Assembly (NCBI GenBank): GCA_947170415.1
Contig: CAMVTN010000003.1
Span: 1-50,149, forward strand
Direction: 5' to 3'
DNA from: an uncultured Lachnospiraceae bacterium
GTDB taxonomy: Bacteria > Bacillota > Clostridia > Lachnospirales > Lachnospiraceae
Length of the DNA stretch: 50,149 bases
The translations under genes and the position numbers were made by a program. The notes under the pieces were generated by a model. The model saw only the letters and a program-made list of their open reading frames with translations, did no database searches and was not told the DNA's origin. Below are positions 32,201 through 41,263 of the stretch, piece after piece; position 1 is the stretch's first letter, and each line of letters begins with the position of its first letter.

Positions 32201-35200
32201 CATCTCTTGAATGATATACAAGGATCACGTTGCCGTCTTTATCAGTAGTGAAGTTGTTGTGACCCGGACCATACTCCTTATCGAGGTCCTTTGTCTCAAG
32301 AACTGCACTAGGTGCTTTCTTCCAGGAATCAGGATCAAGGAGATTCTTTCCCTTGGTAGTTGTGAGCATACCCATGCAGTACTCAGGTCCTGTTGTGGAT
32401 CCTGAGAAAGTGAGGAAGATCTTGTCATCCTTCATAAGGACACCCGGTCCCTCATCAATTCTCTGATTACCGTTTATTTCCCAGCTGTATTCAGGCTCAG
32501 TAAGAACAACTGGATCTGAAGCAAGCTTTGAAGGATCCTTCGGATCAAGCTTTGCGATCTTCAGGATGGAATCGCTTCCGCTGTTAGGCTTATAAGCCCA
32601 TACTACATAATCAGTTCCTTCTACATTGAAGGTTGTCATATCGAGTGAGAATGCATCGAAAGAATCCTTGTAGCTTCCGTCTGCATTTGTCATACGAACA
32701 GGCGTTGTCCATGATTTAGGATTCAGCATGTCGTCCTCGTTGGTGCACTTTGTAATGTAAGGACGGATAGACCATACATTGCCCTTTTCGGACTGTCCTG
32801 CAAAGAACATGTACCAGCTTCCGTTTACCTTGTGAAGCTCAGGTGCCCAGATGTGGTGACTGAGCTCACCGTTTCCTGATGCCTTCCAGATGATATTATC
32901 TTCTGCATCTGCAAGTCCCTCAAGAGTCTTGCTCTTTCTAAGTGCCAGACGATCATAACCATGTTCAACATCATGATATGCAGGCCATGAAGCTGTGAAG
33001 TAGTAATATCCATCTTTCTCGTTATAAACGATGTACGGATCTGCTCTCTGAGCAATGATAGGATTTCCGAAGTAAGAAAGCTTACCGGTAAGCTTATGAG
33101 TTCCTACACCAAGCTTAGCTGTATCTGTTACTTTATTACCTTCTTCATCATACCAGACAACCTTTGCATCTGTTTTCTTGCTGCCGTCAGAGAAAGTGAT
33201 CTCTGCCTTTGTATCAAGCTTAACAGACTCACCTGTCTTTACTGTGAGATCCTTGATCTCGCCAACCTTTACATCTGTTGCCTTTACATCTGATGTCGGA
33301 GCTACATACTTCTCTTCTTCTCCGCTCTCCGGAACGCTCTCCTTGCTTTCCTTGTAGAGTTTCTCTACCTCTGCATCTGTAAGCGCACCCTGGTAGATGC
33401 GTACACCATGTACTCCGCCCTTATAGAGCTTGTCACCTCTGTAACCGCTCTTACCGATGTATGCTGCGAGATCCTCACCGAATCCTGTTACAGTCATATC
33501 ATCAGTCTTCTCACTGCATACTTTCTTACCGTCATAGTATCCCGTGATACTGTTAGAAGAGATAACCGTTGTATAAAGATGCCAGTTATTATCAGTCTTT
33601 GTGTCAGATACTCCTGTCTCTGTTGTCCATGGTGATCCAGCGTTTCTTGACTTGGACATTACAGACTTAAAGAATCCGCTCGGGTTGCAGGGATTCAGGA
33701 TATGATAGAGTCCCGGCTGACCGCTGCTGTTCCACTTGCTTGAGTCCTCACCCATGTACATTGCTGCATAGTCACCGCTGCCTGTATCATTCTTGAGCCA
33801 GAGTGACATTGTGAGGAAGTCCTGTCCTACGAACAGTTCCTTCGGAAGCTCGATATACGCATTCTCATTTGCATTTCCGCCGGGCAGATACAGAGCACCA
33901 TTCTTGATCTTTGCGCCCTTGCCCTTTATCACAGCGTTTAAGCCATCCTCTGCAGTATTCTTGATCTCTGTGCCGCTTGCAAGCTCTGTAAGTGCATCTG
34001 TATCATACTCTGCAACAAGCTTGGTAGGCTCTGTCTGTTCTTCGCTTTCCTTCGGAAGTGTGCGTCCGTACTTTTCGCCAAGTGCGTTGTACTCATCCTC
34101 TGTGATCTGGATTACAGTACCGTGACGCATTCTTGATGCAAATGAATATTCTGTAGAATTATATCTCTTGAATTCACCGCTTGCGAGACTGTCTGTATAG
34201 GACGGATAGTATCCGATACCGCCATAGTTATCAAGGAGCAGGCACCACTTATGATCCTTATCAGCATCATCATCATTGAAACGGAACATTGTACCGCCCT
34301 CAACATGCGCCTGATTATTAAGGAACTTTGACTTTAATCTTGTCCAGGGACCGTAGAGAGAATCGGACTTTTCGATCATCTCGAACTTGCCGCCCGTAGG
34401 ATCGCCCTCATCAATGATTCCATTGTCACCTGCCTCTACCTTAGACATTCTGTAGAATACAGTCTTTCCATTCTCGTCCTTCTCAGAATTAATGGTTGTA
34501 TCAATGATATCTGTTACATCACCATTCTTATTCTTAAGTTCGATCCATTCCTTTGTCTCTGAGAAATTGTAGAAATCACGGGTTGTGCTGTAGTAAATAT
34601 GATGACGGCCATTTACATGTGAAGCCCAGAATACAAAGTATTCGCCTCTTTCCTCATCATAGAAAGCTTCCGGAGCCCATGTACATCCTGCATCATCTAT
34701 TGAAACTCTTACATGGCGCTGATTTGTCCAGTTTACGAGATCAGTAGACTCGAATACCTCGATGTACTTACTTCCGCTGTTTACTGCCTTTCCCCAGTCT
34801 CCGCTTCCGTGGATCTTTAAGTCGGTTGCGATGATGTAGAATTTATCTCCCTCAGGGGAACGGATGATGAAAGGATCTCTAAGTCCCTTTTCACCATATT
34901 TTGACTCAAAAACGGGCTTGCCATTATTAAGAGCATTCCAGTGAAGACCGTCCTCACTGTCATCGAAATAAATCTGCTCTCCATCTGATAAGCCTTCGCC
35001 CTTAAAGTTTGCGAAAAGATAGTGTGTAGTCTTTTTCTTTTCAGCAGCCTTCCTTACAGTAACCTCGATTTCCTTTGTATCTGTTACTTCACCGTAGGTA
35101 ACTGTAGCTGTGAGCTTTACAACTGTGTCTTTATCCTGACGGGTTACGACACCGGCTTTCTTCTCACCTTTATCCTTATCAGAGATCACTTCCGCATCAG

Positions 35201-36287
35201 AGGACTTCCATGTGATCTTTGAGCCCTTTTCTCCTGTCTCTGCGAGATAGATGTTTCCGCGGATATCATCTGCATTCGGAATCTCAAGTGCCTTCACATC
35301 AGCTGCTACGCGCTCTTCATCCGTAAGATTATTTTCTTCTTCCTCTTTTTCCTTAAGTGCCTTCTGAGTCTCATCAAGCTGAGCCTTTTCCTTTGCATAA
35401 AGATCAGCTATCTTTTCCTCAGAAAGTACTCCCGAATACACTTTATAATTATCCAGTGTCGCATTCAGGAACTCACCGTCATCCCAGTTTGCTTTACCGA
35501 TCTGGAAAACACCGTCGTCTCCGCCGATGCTCTTTGAAAGTTCCGGCTGACCTTCAAGTGTGCCCTTAAGCTCTCCATTCACATAGAGCTTGGATGTGTC
35601 TTTGCTTTCTGTGATAGTAACCATCTTCCATCCGGAATAGTCTTCCTTTGATACGATAGTGGGCTTTCTGCCGTTATCATTATTCCATCTCTGTACTTCG
35701 ATACTCTTCTTTGTGTCGATAACAGCAAGATATTTTTCGTGAGGGTATGATGGCTTTGCATTTTCTTTTGCTGCTGCGTAGAATGTCCAGCCCTGTTTTT
35801 CATCAGCTGTATTCTCTGCTTTTACCCAGTAATTAACGGATAATTCATCCTTACCGCTAAGTACATTCTTTCCATCTTCGCCCTTTACATCGAGCCACTG
35901 TTTCTCATTTACATCAAGCTTCAGTGCTTTTCCGCTTACGGCATCTTCTGTGAGTTCATAACCGTTCTGCGGTTTTGCTACTGCACCTGCACCCTTGAAG
36001 CCATCTTCATCATCAAAGTCAAATTCTGCTATAACAGAACTGCTGTCCTCTGATGTTTCTTCAGTTGTTTTTTCCTCCTTGGTTTCCTCTGCTGCTTCAG
36101 TTGAGGCTTCGGTAGAAGCCGACTCTCCCTTGTCCTCTTCTGCCTTGATTTCTTCTGCAGAATCGGACTCTCCTGACTTCTTTTCCGATGCCAGTACATC
36201 AGTTGCACCGACTGCGGTTCCCAGCGGTGACGCTGTCATCGCTGCCGACAGAAGCAGGACCATCAGTTTCTTTGTCCTTTTTCCCAT
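29265..36287 (-). CDS. Very large secreted multi-domain glycoside hydrolase: LamG / Ig-like / GH43 / LamG / GH43 / Ig-like / GH43 / LamG / Pro-Thr linker / Ig-like
   Basis: Signal peptide MGKRTKKLMVLLLSAAMTASPLGTAVGA (ATG at 36287); three GH43-like blocks: GEKGLRDPFIIRSPEGDKFY, IIAQRADPYIVYNEKDGYYYF, GEKGLRDPFIIRSADGDRFY; WAPE motifs; PTPDDPTPTPENPTPENP linker. Confidence 0.93.
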   Translation of the reverse strand: MGKRTKKLMVLLLSAAMTASPLGTAVGATDVLASEKKSGESDSAEEIKAEEDKGESASTEASTEAAEETKEEKTTEETSEDSSSVIAEFDFDDEDGFKGAGAVAKPQNGYELTEDAVSGKALKLDVNEKQWLDVKGEDGKNVLSGKDELSVNYWVKAENTADEKQGWTFYAAAKENAKPSYPHEKYLAVIDTKKSIEVQRWNNDNGRKPTIVSKEDYSGWKMVTITESKDTSKLYVNGELKGTLEGQPELSKSIGGDDGVFQIGKANWDDGEFLNATLDNYKVYSGVLSEEKIADLYAKEKAQLDETQKALKEKEEEENNLTDEERVAADVKALEIPNADDIRGNIYLAETGEKGSKITWKSSDAEVISDKDKGEKKAGVVTRQDKDTVVKLTATVTYGEVTDTKEIEVTVRKAAEKKKTTHYLFANFKGEGLSDGEQIYFDDSEDGLHWNALNNGKPVFESKYGEKGLRDPFIIRSPEGDKFYIIATDLKIHGSGDWGKAVNSGSKYIEVFESTDLVNWTNQRHVRVSIDDAGCTWAPEAFYDEERGEYFVFWASHVNGRHHIYYSTTRDFYNFSETKEWIELKNKNGDVTDIIDTTINSEKDENGKTVFYRMSKVEAGDNGIIDEGDPTGGKFEMIEKSDSLYGPWTRLKSKFLNNQAHVEGGTMFRFNDDDADKDHKWCLLLDNYGGIGYYPSYTDSLASGEFKRYNSTEYSFASRMRHGTVIQITEDEYNALGEKYGRTLPKESEEQTEPTKLVAEYDTDALTELASGTEIKNTAEDGLNAVIKGKGAKIKNGALYLPGGNANENAYIELPKELFVGQDFLTMSLWLKNDTGSGDYAAMYMGEDSSKWNSSGQPGLYHILNPCNPSGFFKSVMSKSRNAGSPWTTETGVSDTKTDNNWHLYTTVISSNSITGYYDGKKVCSEKTDDMTVTGFGEDLAAYIGKSGYRGDKLYKGGVHGVRIYQGALTDAEVEKLYKESKESVPESGEEEKYVAPTSDVKATDVKVGEIKDLTVKTGESVKLDTKAEITFSDGSKKTDAKVVWYDEEGNKVTDTAKLGVGTHKLTGKLSYFGNPIIAQRADPYIVYNEKDGYYYFTASWPAYHDVEHGYDRLALRKSKTLEGLADAEDNIIWKASGNGELSHHIWAPELHKVNGSWYMFFAGQSEKGNVWSIRPYITKCTNEDDMLNPKSWTTPVRMTNADGSYKDSFDAFSLDMTTFNVEGTDYVVWAYKPNSGSDSILKIAKLDPKDPSKLASDPVVLTEPEYSWEINGNQRIDEGPGVLMKDDKIFLTFSGSTTGPEYCMGMLTTTKGKNLLDPDSWKKAPSAVLETKDLDKEYGPGHNNFTTDKDGNVILVYHSRDEKCYNDQWEWANVQPLYDPCRNANLAYVRWSKDGRPVFNNTEAKETAGLSNDQKTYSMTVTVGTNEDRVKADAAALEIVDEKNIRGNIYLPETGKNGSKITWKSGNTSVVTDKAEGKIAAGKVTRKDKDTEVKLTATVTYGDVSETREFTVIVKAAPAEKVTTDYIFAHFTGSESNPQEEQIYFSDSKDGYNWTALNDGLPVITSTLGEKGLRDPFIIRSADGDRFYLLATDLSINLNGGSDKWNRAATSGSKSLMIWESDDLVNWSDQRMIRVATDDSGCAWAPEAAYNEETGEYYVYWSSDVDGIKHVYYAKTRDFVNFSDPEIWISKKNKDGKDISTIDTSVCPVTENGKTVYFRLTKVESTGSTDLRMEDTDPAKGTYEFLEKAESLDGPWTRIHSDFLTTNTGVEGGTIFKLNGEDKWVLLLDKYSTGAGYYPAVTSDLNNGEFTKLDDYSFPATMRHGTAMPITAEEKKAIEDKWPAEKENENPDTTLNEAAIAHFSFDDEENGFAGKGAVAESNNGYELTDGHDGKALTLNSGKEQWLNLTKKDGSSLLTGEEEITINYWSKTKKDGTTKWSFYAAPSDKAQSSNYETYLGVIDPIRNNSLVVERYNNNGGRPSNAQTTSQKSDEWKMVTVVESNHTSKLYINGKQVSSVGSIYDLKDIFGENGIVQIGKANWGSGEYFTGSLDEFTIFNRTLNTKEIAQLYNGEVEFTETTPDDPTPTPDDPTPTPENPTPENPSGSESQNKAPKVLTGKVLDENSDNVVLVKSKGYKIQPSFKVKKYVLDKAEKKIMKVSKSGKITIKKTGTVTLEIVGKNGENKELTIYVECPALKKTTVNSTKSFNVSELLTGTTYAVPTSFASSKKDVAEISESGVITVKKSGSTKITVKFGDTVVNASLKVKLPELSQSKKTIKKGAVSRLKVKNAKDEIKWSSSDTSVATVDADGNVYGVSAGKAEITAYVDGAKIGSCTVTVK

Positions 36288-36643
36288 AAAAAGACCTCCC
36301 ATAAGATTACAATCCGTACCTACCTCTTCGCGTGATCTTCTCCCTTAATTAGACAAATATTAATCAAAGCATGTACGAATCTTAAGACAATCTTAACAAA
36401 TCCTTTTATGTAGAACAATGTGTACGAGGTAATCTTGTTTATATTTTTATGCAAAAATAAGCGTTCTATGCACAACTAATTAAGTTAATGCATACAACGC
36501 TTAAAGTTTTTAGTATTTTTAAACAATACCAATTATTTTTATCAATAAGTCATTTTATCATTTAATACAACATACCTATACAAATGTGTATATCGGCACT
36601 CAACAGGTATGTAACAGCTTTGCATTTTTTTGTACATATCGAC

Positions 36644-37084
36644 TTATCTGCCCCTTCTCCCACGTCCGAGAAAGAACATTTTTGAGCCGGTCCCCATTTC
36701 CTTTTCTTTTTCTGCTTCTTTCTGAGCCTTTTCAGTGTAATCCCTTGCTGTTCCTGCTTCTTTTGCAAATCTGTATTTACAGTCCGCGCAGAACCTTCCT
36801 GATGTGAGAGGTTTTCCGCAATGATCACAGGTTAATCCCGTGCCGGTTATTTCAACAAACTGCAGTCTTTCTTCTCTGAGCCACTTTCTTATCCTGTCAG
36901 GAGTGACTTCACAGGTTTCAGCTGTGATATAGAGCGTGGCTCCGGGATAATCATATAGAAAGTCTTTCACTCTCTGAAAAGCGCGGTCTTCGATTTTTTT
37001 GCAGTCCGGACATATCCGGTCACCGAACCCCGGATACTGGAACAGGTGGCCACATTCCTTACAATTTTTGAGAGAGACGTCCAT
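36644..37084 (-). CDS. Zinc-ribbon/HTH protein, paralog of the 11535-11945 gene (YvyF-like)
   Basis: CKECGHLF...CPDCKK, KWLREERLQFVEI, CDHCGKPLTSGRFCADCK; C-terminal GSKMFFL vs GSKMRFL. Confidence 0.75.
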   Translation of the reverse strand: MDVSLKNCKECGHLFQYPGFGDRICPDCKKIEDRAFQRVKDFLYDYPGATLYITAETCEVTPDRIRKWLREERLQFVEITGTGLTCDHCGKPLTSGRFCADCKYRFAKEAGTARDYTEKAQKEAEKEKEMGTGSKMFFLGRGRRGR

Positions 37085-37247
37085 GGCTTCTCCTATCTGT
37101 ACACAGGTACAATAGTTGTTTTCACCTTGTGTATCGGCTTGTCTTAGGGGTGATCGTACATTGTGTTTTGTATAAAATTTAGTGCGTGATTAATGGTACG
37201 TTCAACTTTGAATAGTATATCCCGTCACGGCTCGGTAGTACGTGCCA

Positions 37248-37430
37248 GCGGTATAAATATCTCCTTCCGCGCTCGGACAGACACTAAGCTCACGCACTGT
37301 TCTCATAAACTCGGAAAAATCTGCGAAACTCGATGCTTACGCATCTCAAACAGTTCGCAGATTTTTCCTATTCGCCCAGTGTGTTCACTAAGTGCTGCCG
37401 GCTGATTGCTCCAGGAGATATTTATACCGC
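37248..37430. repeat. Copy C of the structured intergenic element
   Basis: Arms GCGGTATAAATATCTCCT (37248-37265) / AGGAGATATTTATACCGC (37413-37430) perfect; inner stem GGAAAAATCTGCGAA (37313-37327) / TTCGCAGATTTTTCC (37354-37368) perfect; apical GATGC/GCATC. Confidence 0.88.
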
Positions 37431-37499
37431 CGACACTTAGGCATCTGCACTCCACAGTAATACACTAAATTCCACGCTTCTAACGTGATTGAAACGTAA

Positions 37500-37692
37500 G
37501 TGCAGGGCATATATTTCTCTCTTGTAGAAATCAGCCGGCATCACTTAGTGAATGAGTTGACCGATTAGGTAATTTATGCGAACTGTTTGAGTCGCAACGC
37601 GACGAGTTTCGCAGAAATTACCGTTCTTATGAGGGCAACACATGAGCTTAGTGATGTCCGAGCGCGGAAAGAGAGAAATATATGTCATGCAC
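37500..37692. repeat. Copy B of the structured intergenic element (opposite orientation to C)
   Basis: Arms GTGCAGGGCATATATTTCTCTCTT (37500-37523) / AAGAGAGAAATATATGTCATGCAC (37669-37692); inner stem GGTAATTTATGCGAA / TTTCGCAGAAATTACC; apical GTCGC-AAC-GCGAC. Confidence 0.88.
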
Positions 37693-37699
37693 GCCCCTG

Positions 37700-37733
37700 T
37701 TATGCAAAAAGAGCAGTGCATGATCACACTGCT
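37700..37733 (-). terminator. Terminator overlapping the 3' end of the formyltransferase gene
   Basis: GGAGCAGTGTGATCATGCACTGCTCTTTTT on the minus strand. Confidence 0.75.
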
Positions 37734-38560
37734 CCTTCGAGACTCAGATAAAATGTATAGCCATCTTTACTGATCACGTATTCACTTTCTGCTGCTTCAG
37801 CTTTCTCGTTGTCTTTAAGGATCCTATACGCACTGATACGTCGCTCCAATCCGTCAATGACCACTCTGGGCTTCCCCATCACTTCCAGAAGATCATAATC
37901 CATTGCACGAAGAAAACGTGAAATATGAGCACCGTCCCACTCCGGATGCAGCAAGCCGTCTGCCGGTACGTCCTTTGCATAGCGGATCAAACGCCCCTCG
38001 CTTACCGGCTGAACCACTCCCTGTTTATCCGGTATTGACGATAGTGGCAATAGCTCTTTTAATGCATTGACAGCTTCCCTGTTAAGAAGTTTCAAGAGCT
38101 TAAGAGATGTTGTCTCATCTGTGACCGGTACAGATTTTTGTACGAGTATGTTGCCGCTGTCCGTTCCTGCATCTATCCTGTGCCAGGTTATACCAGCTTC
38201 CGTGTCCCCATCGTAGATCGTCCATGCTTCGGCATTTCTGCCCGGATGCGCCGGAAGCAGCGCGTGGTGGAGATTTACCATTACAAAATTATCTTTTTCG
38301 ACAACATCTGCTGGGATCAGATATGGATTATTCACTGAAAATAAAATAGCGAATTCCGTTTCTTCCCGCAGTATTCTAAATAATTCCTGTTTGCTTCCGG
38401 TTTTTGCATTATATTTTTCAGCTCTGCGCAAATCTGACGGTGTATGTCCCGTTTCCAATATTGTTATCGAAAGCTCCGGAGAATCCTTTTTTACAAGATT
38501 CACGCACTGGTACATAAGACCCGACGATCCAATGAAATAGACTTTTTTAGGCGCATTCAT
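37724..38560 (-). CDS. Formyltransferase family protein (start MNAPKKVYFIGSSG)
   Basis: VNLHHALLPAHPGRNAEAWTIYDGDTEAGITWHRIDAGTDSGNIL as in Fmt/ArnA-type formyltransferases; 14-bp overlap with the upstream adenylation gene. Confidence 0.88.
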   Translation of the reverse strand: MNAPKKVYFIGSSGLMYQCVNLVKKDSPELSITILETGHTPSDLRRAEKYNAKTGSKQELFRILREETEFAILFSVNNPYLIPADVVEKDNFVMVNLHHALLPAHPGRNAEAWTIYDGDTEAGITWHRIDAGTDSGNILVQKSVPVTDETTSLKLLKLLNREAVNALKELLPLSSIPDKQGVVQPVSEGRLIRYAKDVPADGLLHPEWDGAHISRFLRAMDYDLLEVMGKPRVVIDGLERRISAYRILKDNEKAEAAESEYVISKDGYTFYLSLEGAV

Positions 38561-40088
38561 TTCCGCTATCCTCATCCCGTACTGCCATTTCAAGAAGTTT
38601 CTTTCTGTCAATCTTACCATGAGCTGTCAGAGGGAGCTTCACATAAAATACAAATTTCTGCGGAAACATGTACTTTGGAACCTTAGCCGAAAGTACTTTT
38701 ATGATCTCATCACGACCTTCCTGTCCTTCATAACAGCAGATTATCTTCTCATTTTTCTGATCATATACACAGCAGCATCTTTCAACATTCGGTGCAGCAT
38801 TTATGTTTCGTTCGATTTCCTGCAGCTCTATTCTATGGCCGAAATGTTTAATCTGAAAATCCTTCCTGGCAACATAACAGAGTTCACCATTCTTATCATA
38901 TCTAGCCAGATCGCCTGTCCTGTATATCCTGTTTCCAAACCCTGTAAGGAAAGGATTTTGAGGAAAAGCTTCTGCGGTTTTTTCCGACATATTCCAATAT
39001 CCAAGGGCGAGGCCCGTTCCTTCTACACAAAGTTCACCAGCCACATTCGGCTTTGTGATCTTTTTACCATCCTCATCCAAAAGAAATACTCTGGTATTTC
39101 TAAATGATCTTCCAATGGGAATGATCTCATCATCTGCAAAACATCTTTTAACTTCATAATACGTGCAATTGCAGGTTATTTCTGTCGGACCATAAAGATT
39201 TACAAAACGGGCAAACGGGAAATGCTCCTGCCAATAGGTAAGTGTATGAACAGGCATTACTTCTCCGGAGAACATAAGATAGCGGAGATTTATACGATTT
39301 TCTGAACTTTCATCACCAAACACATCAAATCTGGAAATAATATTCGCTGCTGAAACAGCCCATATGAGCGTATTTATGCCTCTCTCAGACAGATACTCTG
39401 CCATCATTCCGGGCATTGCAAACATTTTCTTCGGGATGATATGGACCGTTCCTCCAACCGCAAGAGAATTGTAAATATCTTTTACAGATACATCAAAATC
39501 AAAAGGTGCCTGATTTCCAAATACACAATTTTCATCAAAATCAAAAGCATCCTTAAAAGCATCTGTAAGATCTAATACTGATTTATGAGAAATGAGCACT
39601 CCCTTCGGCACACCGGTTGATCCGGAAGTAAAGATAGTGTAGAGGGGATCCGTATCGATGACATCTTCACGTATTTCAGAAAGCACATCTTCTTCAACAT
39701 TGGATTTTTCCATAATTTCTGCTATACGCACAGCGCCTTCAACATCTTTTCCTCTTTTACGTGCATCTATGATGCACACAGGATCAAGACTGTTTATAAT
39801 GCTGTTTCTTCTGTCTTCAGGGAAATCAGGGCCTATCGATGCATAGAAGTTTCCACTGTACAGGATTCCAAAAAATGCGATAAGAGTTTCAACATTTCTA
39901 TCGATCAAAACCGCTGCCGCACGATTTCTCTCTCCAAAAGCTCTGTTTTTTGCGATCCATGATCCGACTTTTTTTGCCTCCAACACAAGCTCTGTGTATG
40001 TAAGGCTTCTCTTTTCATCTGAAATAGCGATTTTTTCCGGATAATTTGCAGCTGATTCCTCTAATAAACACAGTACACTTTCTCGCAT
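38547..40088 (-). CDS. Stand-alone amino acid adenylation (AMP-binding) enzyme, DltA/NRPS A-domain-like
   Basis: TIFTSGSTGVPKGVLISHKSV, FDFDVSVKDIY, NLYGPTEITCNCTYYEV, YRTGDLARYDKNGELCYVARKDFQIKHFGHRIE; no carrier domain. Confidence 0.92.
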   Translation of the reverse strand: MRESVLCLLEESAANYPEKIAISDEKRSLTYTELVLEAKKVGSWIAKNRAFGERNRAAAVLIDRNVETLIAFFGILYSGNFYASIGPDFPEDRRNSIINSLDPVCIIDARKRGKDVEGAVRIAEIMEKSNVEEDVLSEIREDVIDTDPLYTIFTSGSTGVPKGVLISHKSVLDLTDAFKDAFDFDENCVFGNQAPFDFDVSVKDIYNSLAVGGTVHIIPKKMFAMPGMMAEYLSERGINTLIWAVSAANIISRFDVFGDESSENRINLRYLMFSGEVMPVHTLTYWQEHFPFARFVNLYGPTEITCNCTYYEVKRCFADDEIIPIGRSFRNTRVFLLDEDGKKITKPNVAGELCVEGTGLALGYWNMSEKTAEAFPQNPFLTGFGNRIYRTGDLARYDKNGELCYVARKDFQIKHFGHRIELQEIERNINAAPNVERCCCVYDQKNEKIICCYEGQEGRDEIIKVLSAKVPKYMFPQKFVFYVKLPLTAHGKIDRKKLLEMAVRDEDSGNECA

Positions 40089-40184
40089 TTTGCTCTCCTG
40101 TTATATAAGCTTTTATTTATAATATTATAATCTACAATTAATAGTTAATTCTATAATACTCATATGCAAGAATTCGTCAAGTCC

Positions 40185-40226
40185 AAAAAAGCCTGTCAGA
40201 CACGATCGTATCTGACAGGCTTTATC
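40185..40226 (-). terminator. Terminator after the homocysteine methyltransferase gene
   Basis: AAAGCCTGTCAGA...TCTGACAGGCTTT hairpin with A/T tracts. Confidence 0.8.
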
Positions 40227-40276
40227 CAAAATGATAACTGTTTATGTTCGTTCAAGAAATCATATCCTTCATATAT

Positions 40277-41230
40277 TCAGATTTTAATCTGCTTAAATCC
40301 CTTATCTCTTAGTTCAGCGACTGCTTTGATGTCATCGGGAGAGGTTCTGCAGCATCCTCCGATGAAACCTGCACCGGCTCTTTCCCAGTCCTTTGCACGG
40401 TCAACGTAGCTCTTGCCGTCGGGAGCACCATTCCAGACTTTATTTATACCATCATAAACTTCACCGCTGTTTGGATATACACAGACAGGAACCTCCGTAT
40501 ACTTCCTGTAATTCAGGATAATGTCAGAAACGATCTCCGGAGGTGTGCAATTTACACCGATAGCCTTGAGATGTGAAAATTTAGACATTGTCTTTGCAAC
40601 TTCTTCTATATCAGTTCCATCGCTTATCTTTGTCGGTGTCTTAAATGTAAAGCTTGCCCAGAAATCACATCCCATCTCTTCCAACAGTTCTCCGACTGCC
40701 TCTGCTTCTGCGAGCTTCGGGCAGGTCTCTACAGCAAAAATCTCTGCACCTGCGTCCTTAAGGATCTCAATCCTTTTTCTATGAAAATCTTTGTACTCAT
40801 CCTTTGTAAGATCATATGAACCACTGTACTCCGAGCCATCCGCAAGATACGCACCGTAAGGTCCGATATCACCTGCGACAACAGGATACTCCGCACCCTT
40901 CTTTTCACCGGACTCTTTCCACCACTGCTCTCTGGTTTCTTTTACGATCTCGATTGATTTACGGATAAGCGCCTCTGCTTCTTCCTCGCTGTAACCCGCT
41001 TCTACAAAACCGGGAATTGTCGCCTGATAGCTGCAGCAGGTAATGACATTTGCGCCAGCTTCCATATAATCTCTGTGAATTGCCGCGATCGCATCAGGAT
41101 TTTCGCTCAAAAACTTTGCACTCCACAGTGCATCACTTACATTGTATCCACGCTTCTCAAGCTCGGTTCCCATAGCACCATCCATTACTATGAGCTTTCC
41201 ATTCTTTATAAGATCATCTATTCTTCCCAT
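40277..41230 (-). CDS. mmuM: Homocysteine S-methyltransferase
   Basis: VMDGAMGTELEKRGYN, AVETCPKLAEAEAV, IGVNCTPPE, GGCCRTSPDDI zinc-binding Cys motif. Confidence 0.95.
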   Translation of the reverse strand: MGRIDDLIKNGKLIVMDGAMGTELEKRGYNVSDALWSAKFLSENPDAIAAIHRDYMEAGANVITCCSYQATIPGFVEAGYSEEEAEALIRKSIEIVKETREQWWKESGEKKGAEYPVVAGDIGPYGAYLADGSEYSGSYDLTKDEYKDFHRKRIEILKDAGAEIFAVETCPKLAEAEAVGELLEEMGCDFWASFTFKTPTKISDGTDIEEVAKTMSKFSHLKAIGVNCTPPEIVSDIILNYRKYTEVPVCVYPNSGEVYDGINKVWNGAPDGKSYVDRAKDWERAGAGFIGGCCRTSPDDIKAVAELRDKGFKQIKI

Positions 41231-41263
41231 TTATCAATCTCCATTTTTAACGTTTATCGTTCT

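Noticed and set aside
37217-37240. GTCACGGCTCGG fragment as a complete fifth element copy
   Set aside because: Only about 12-16 bp of the end sequence is present and no partner arm was found; treated as a remnant.
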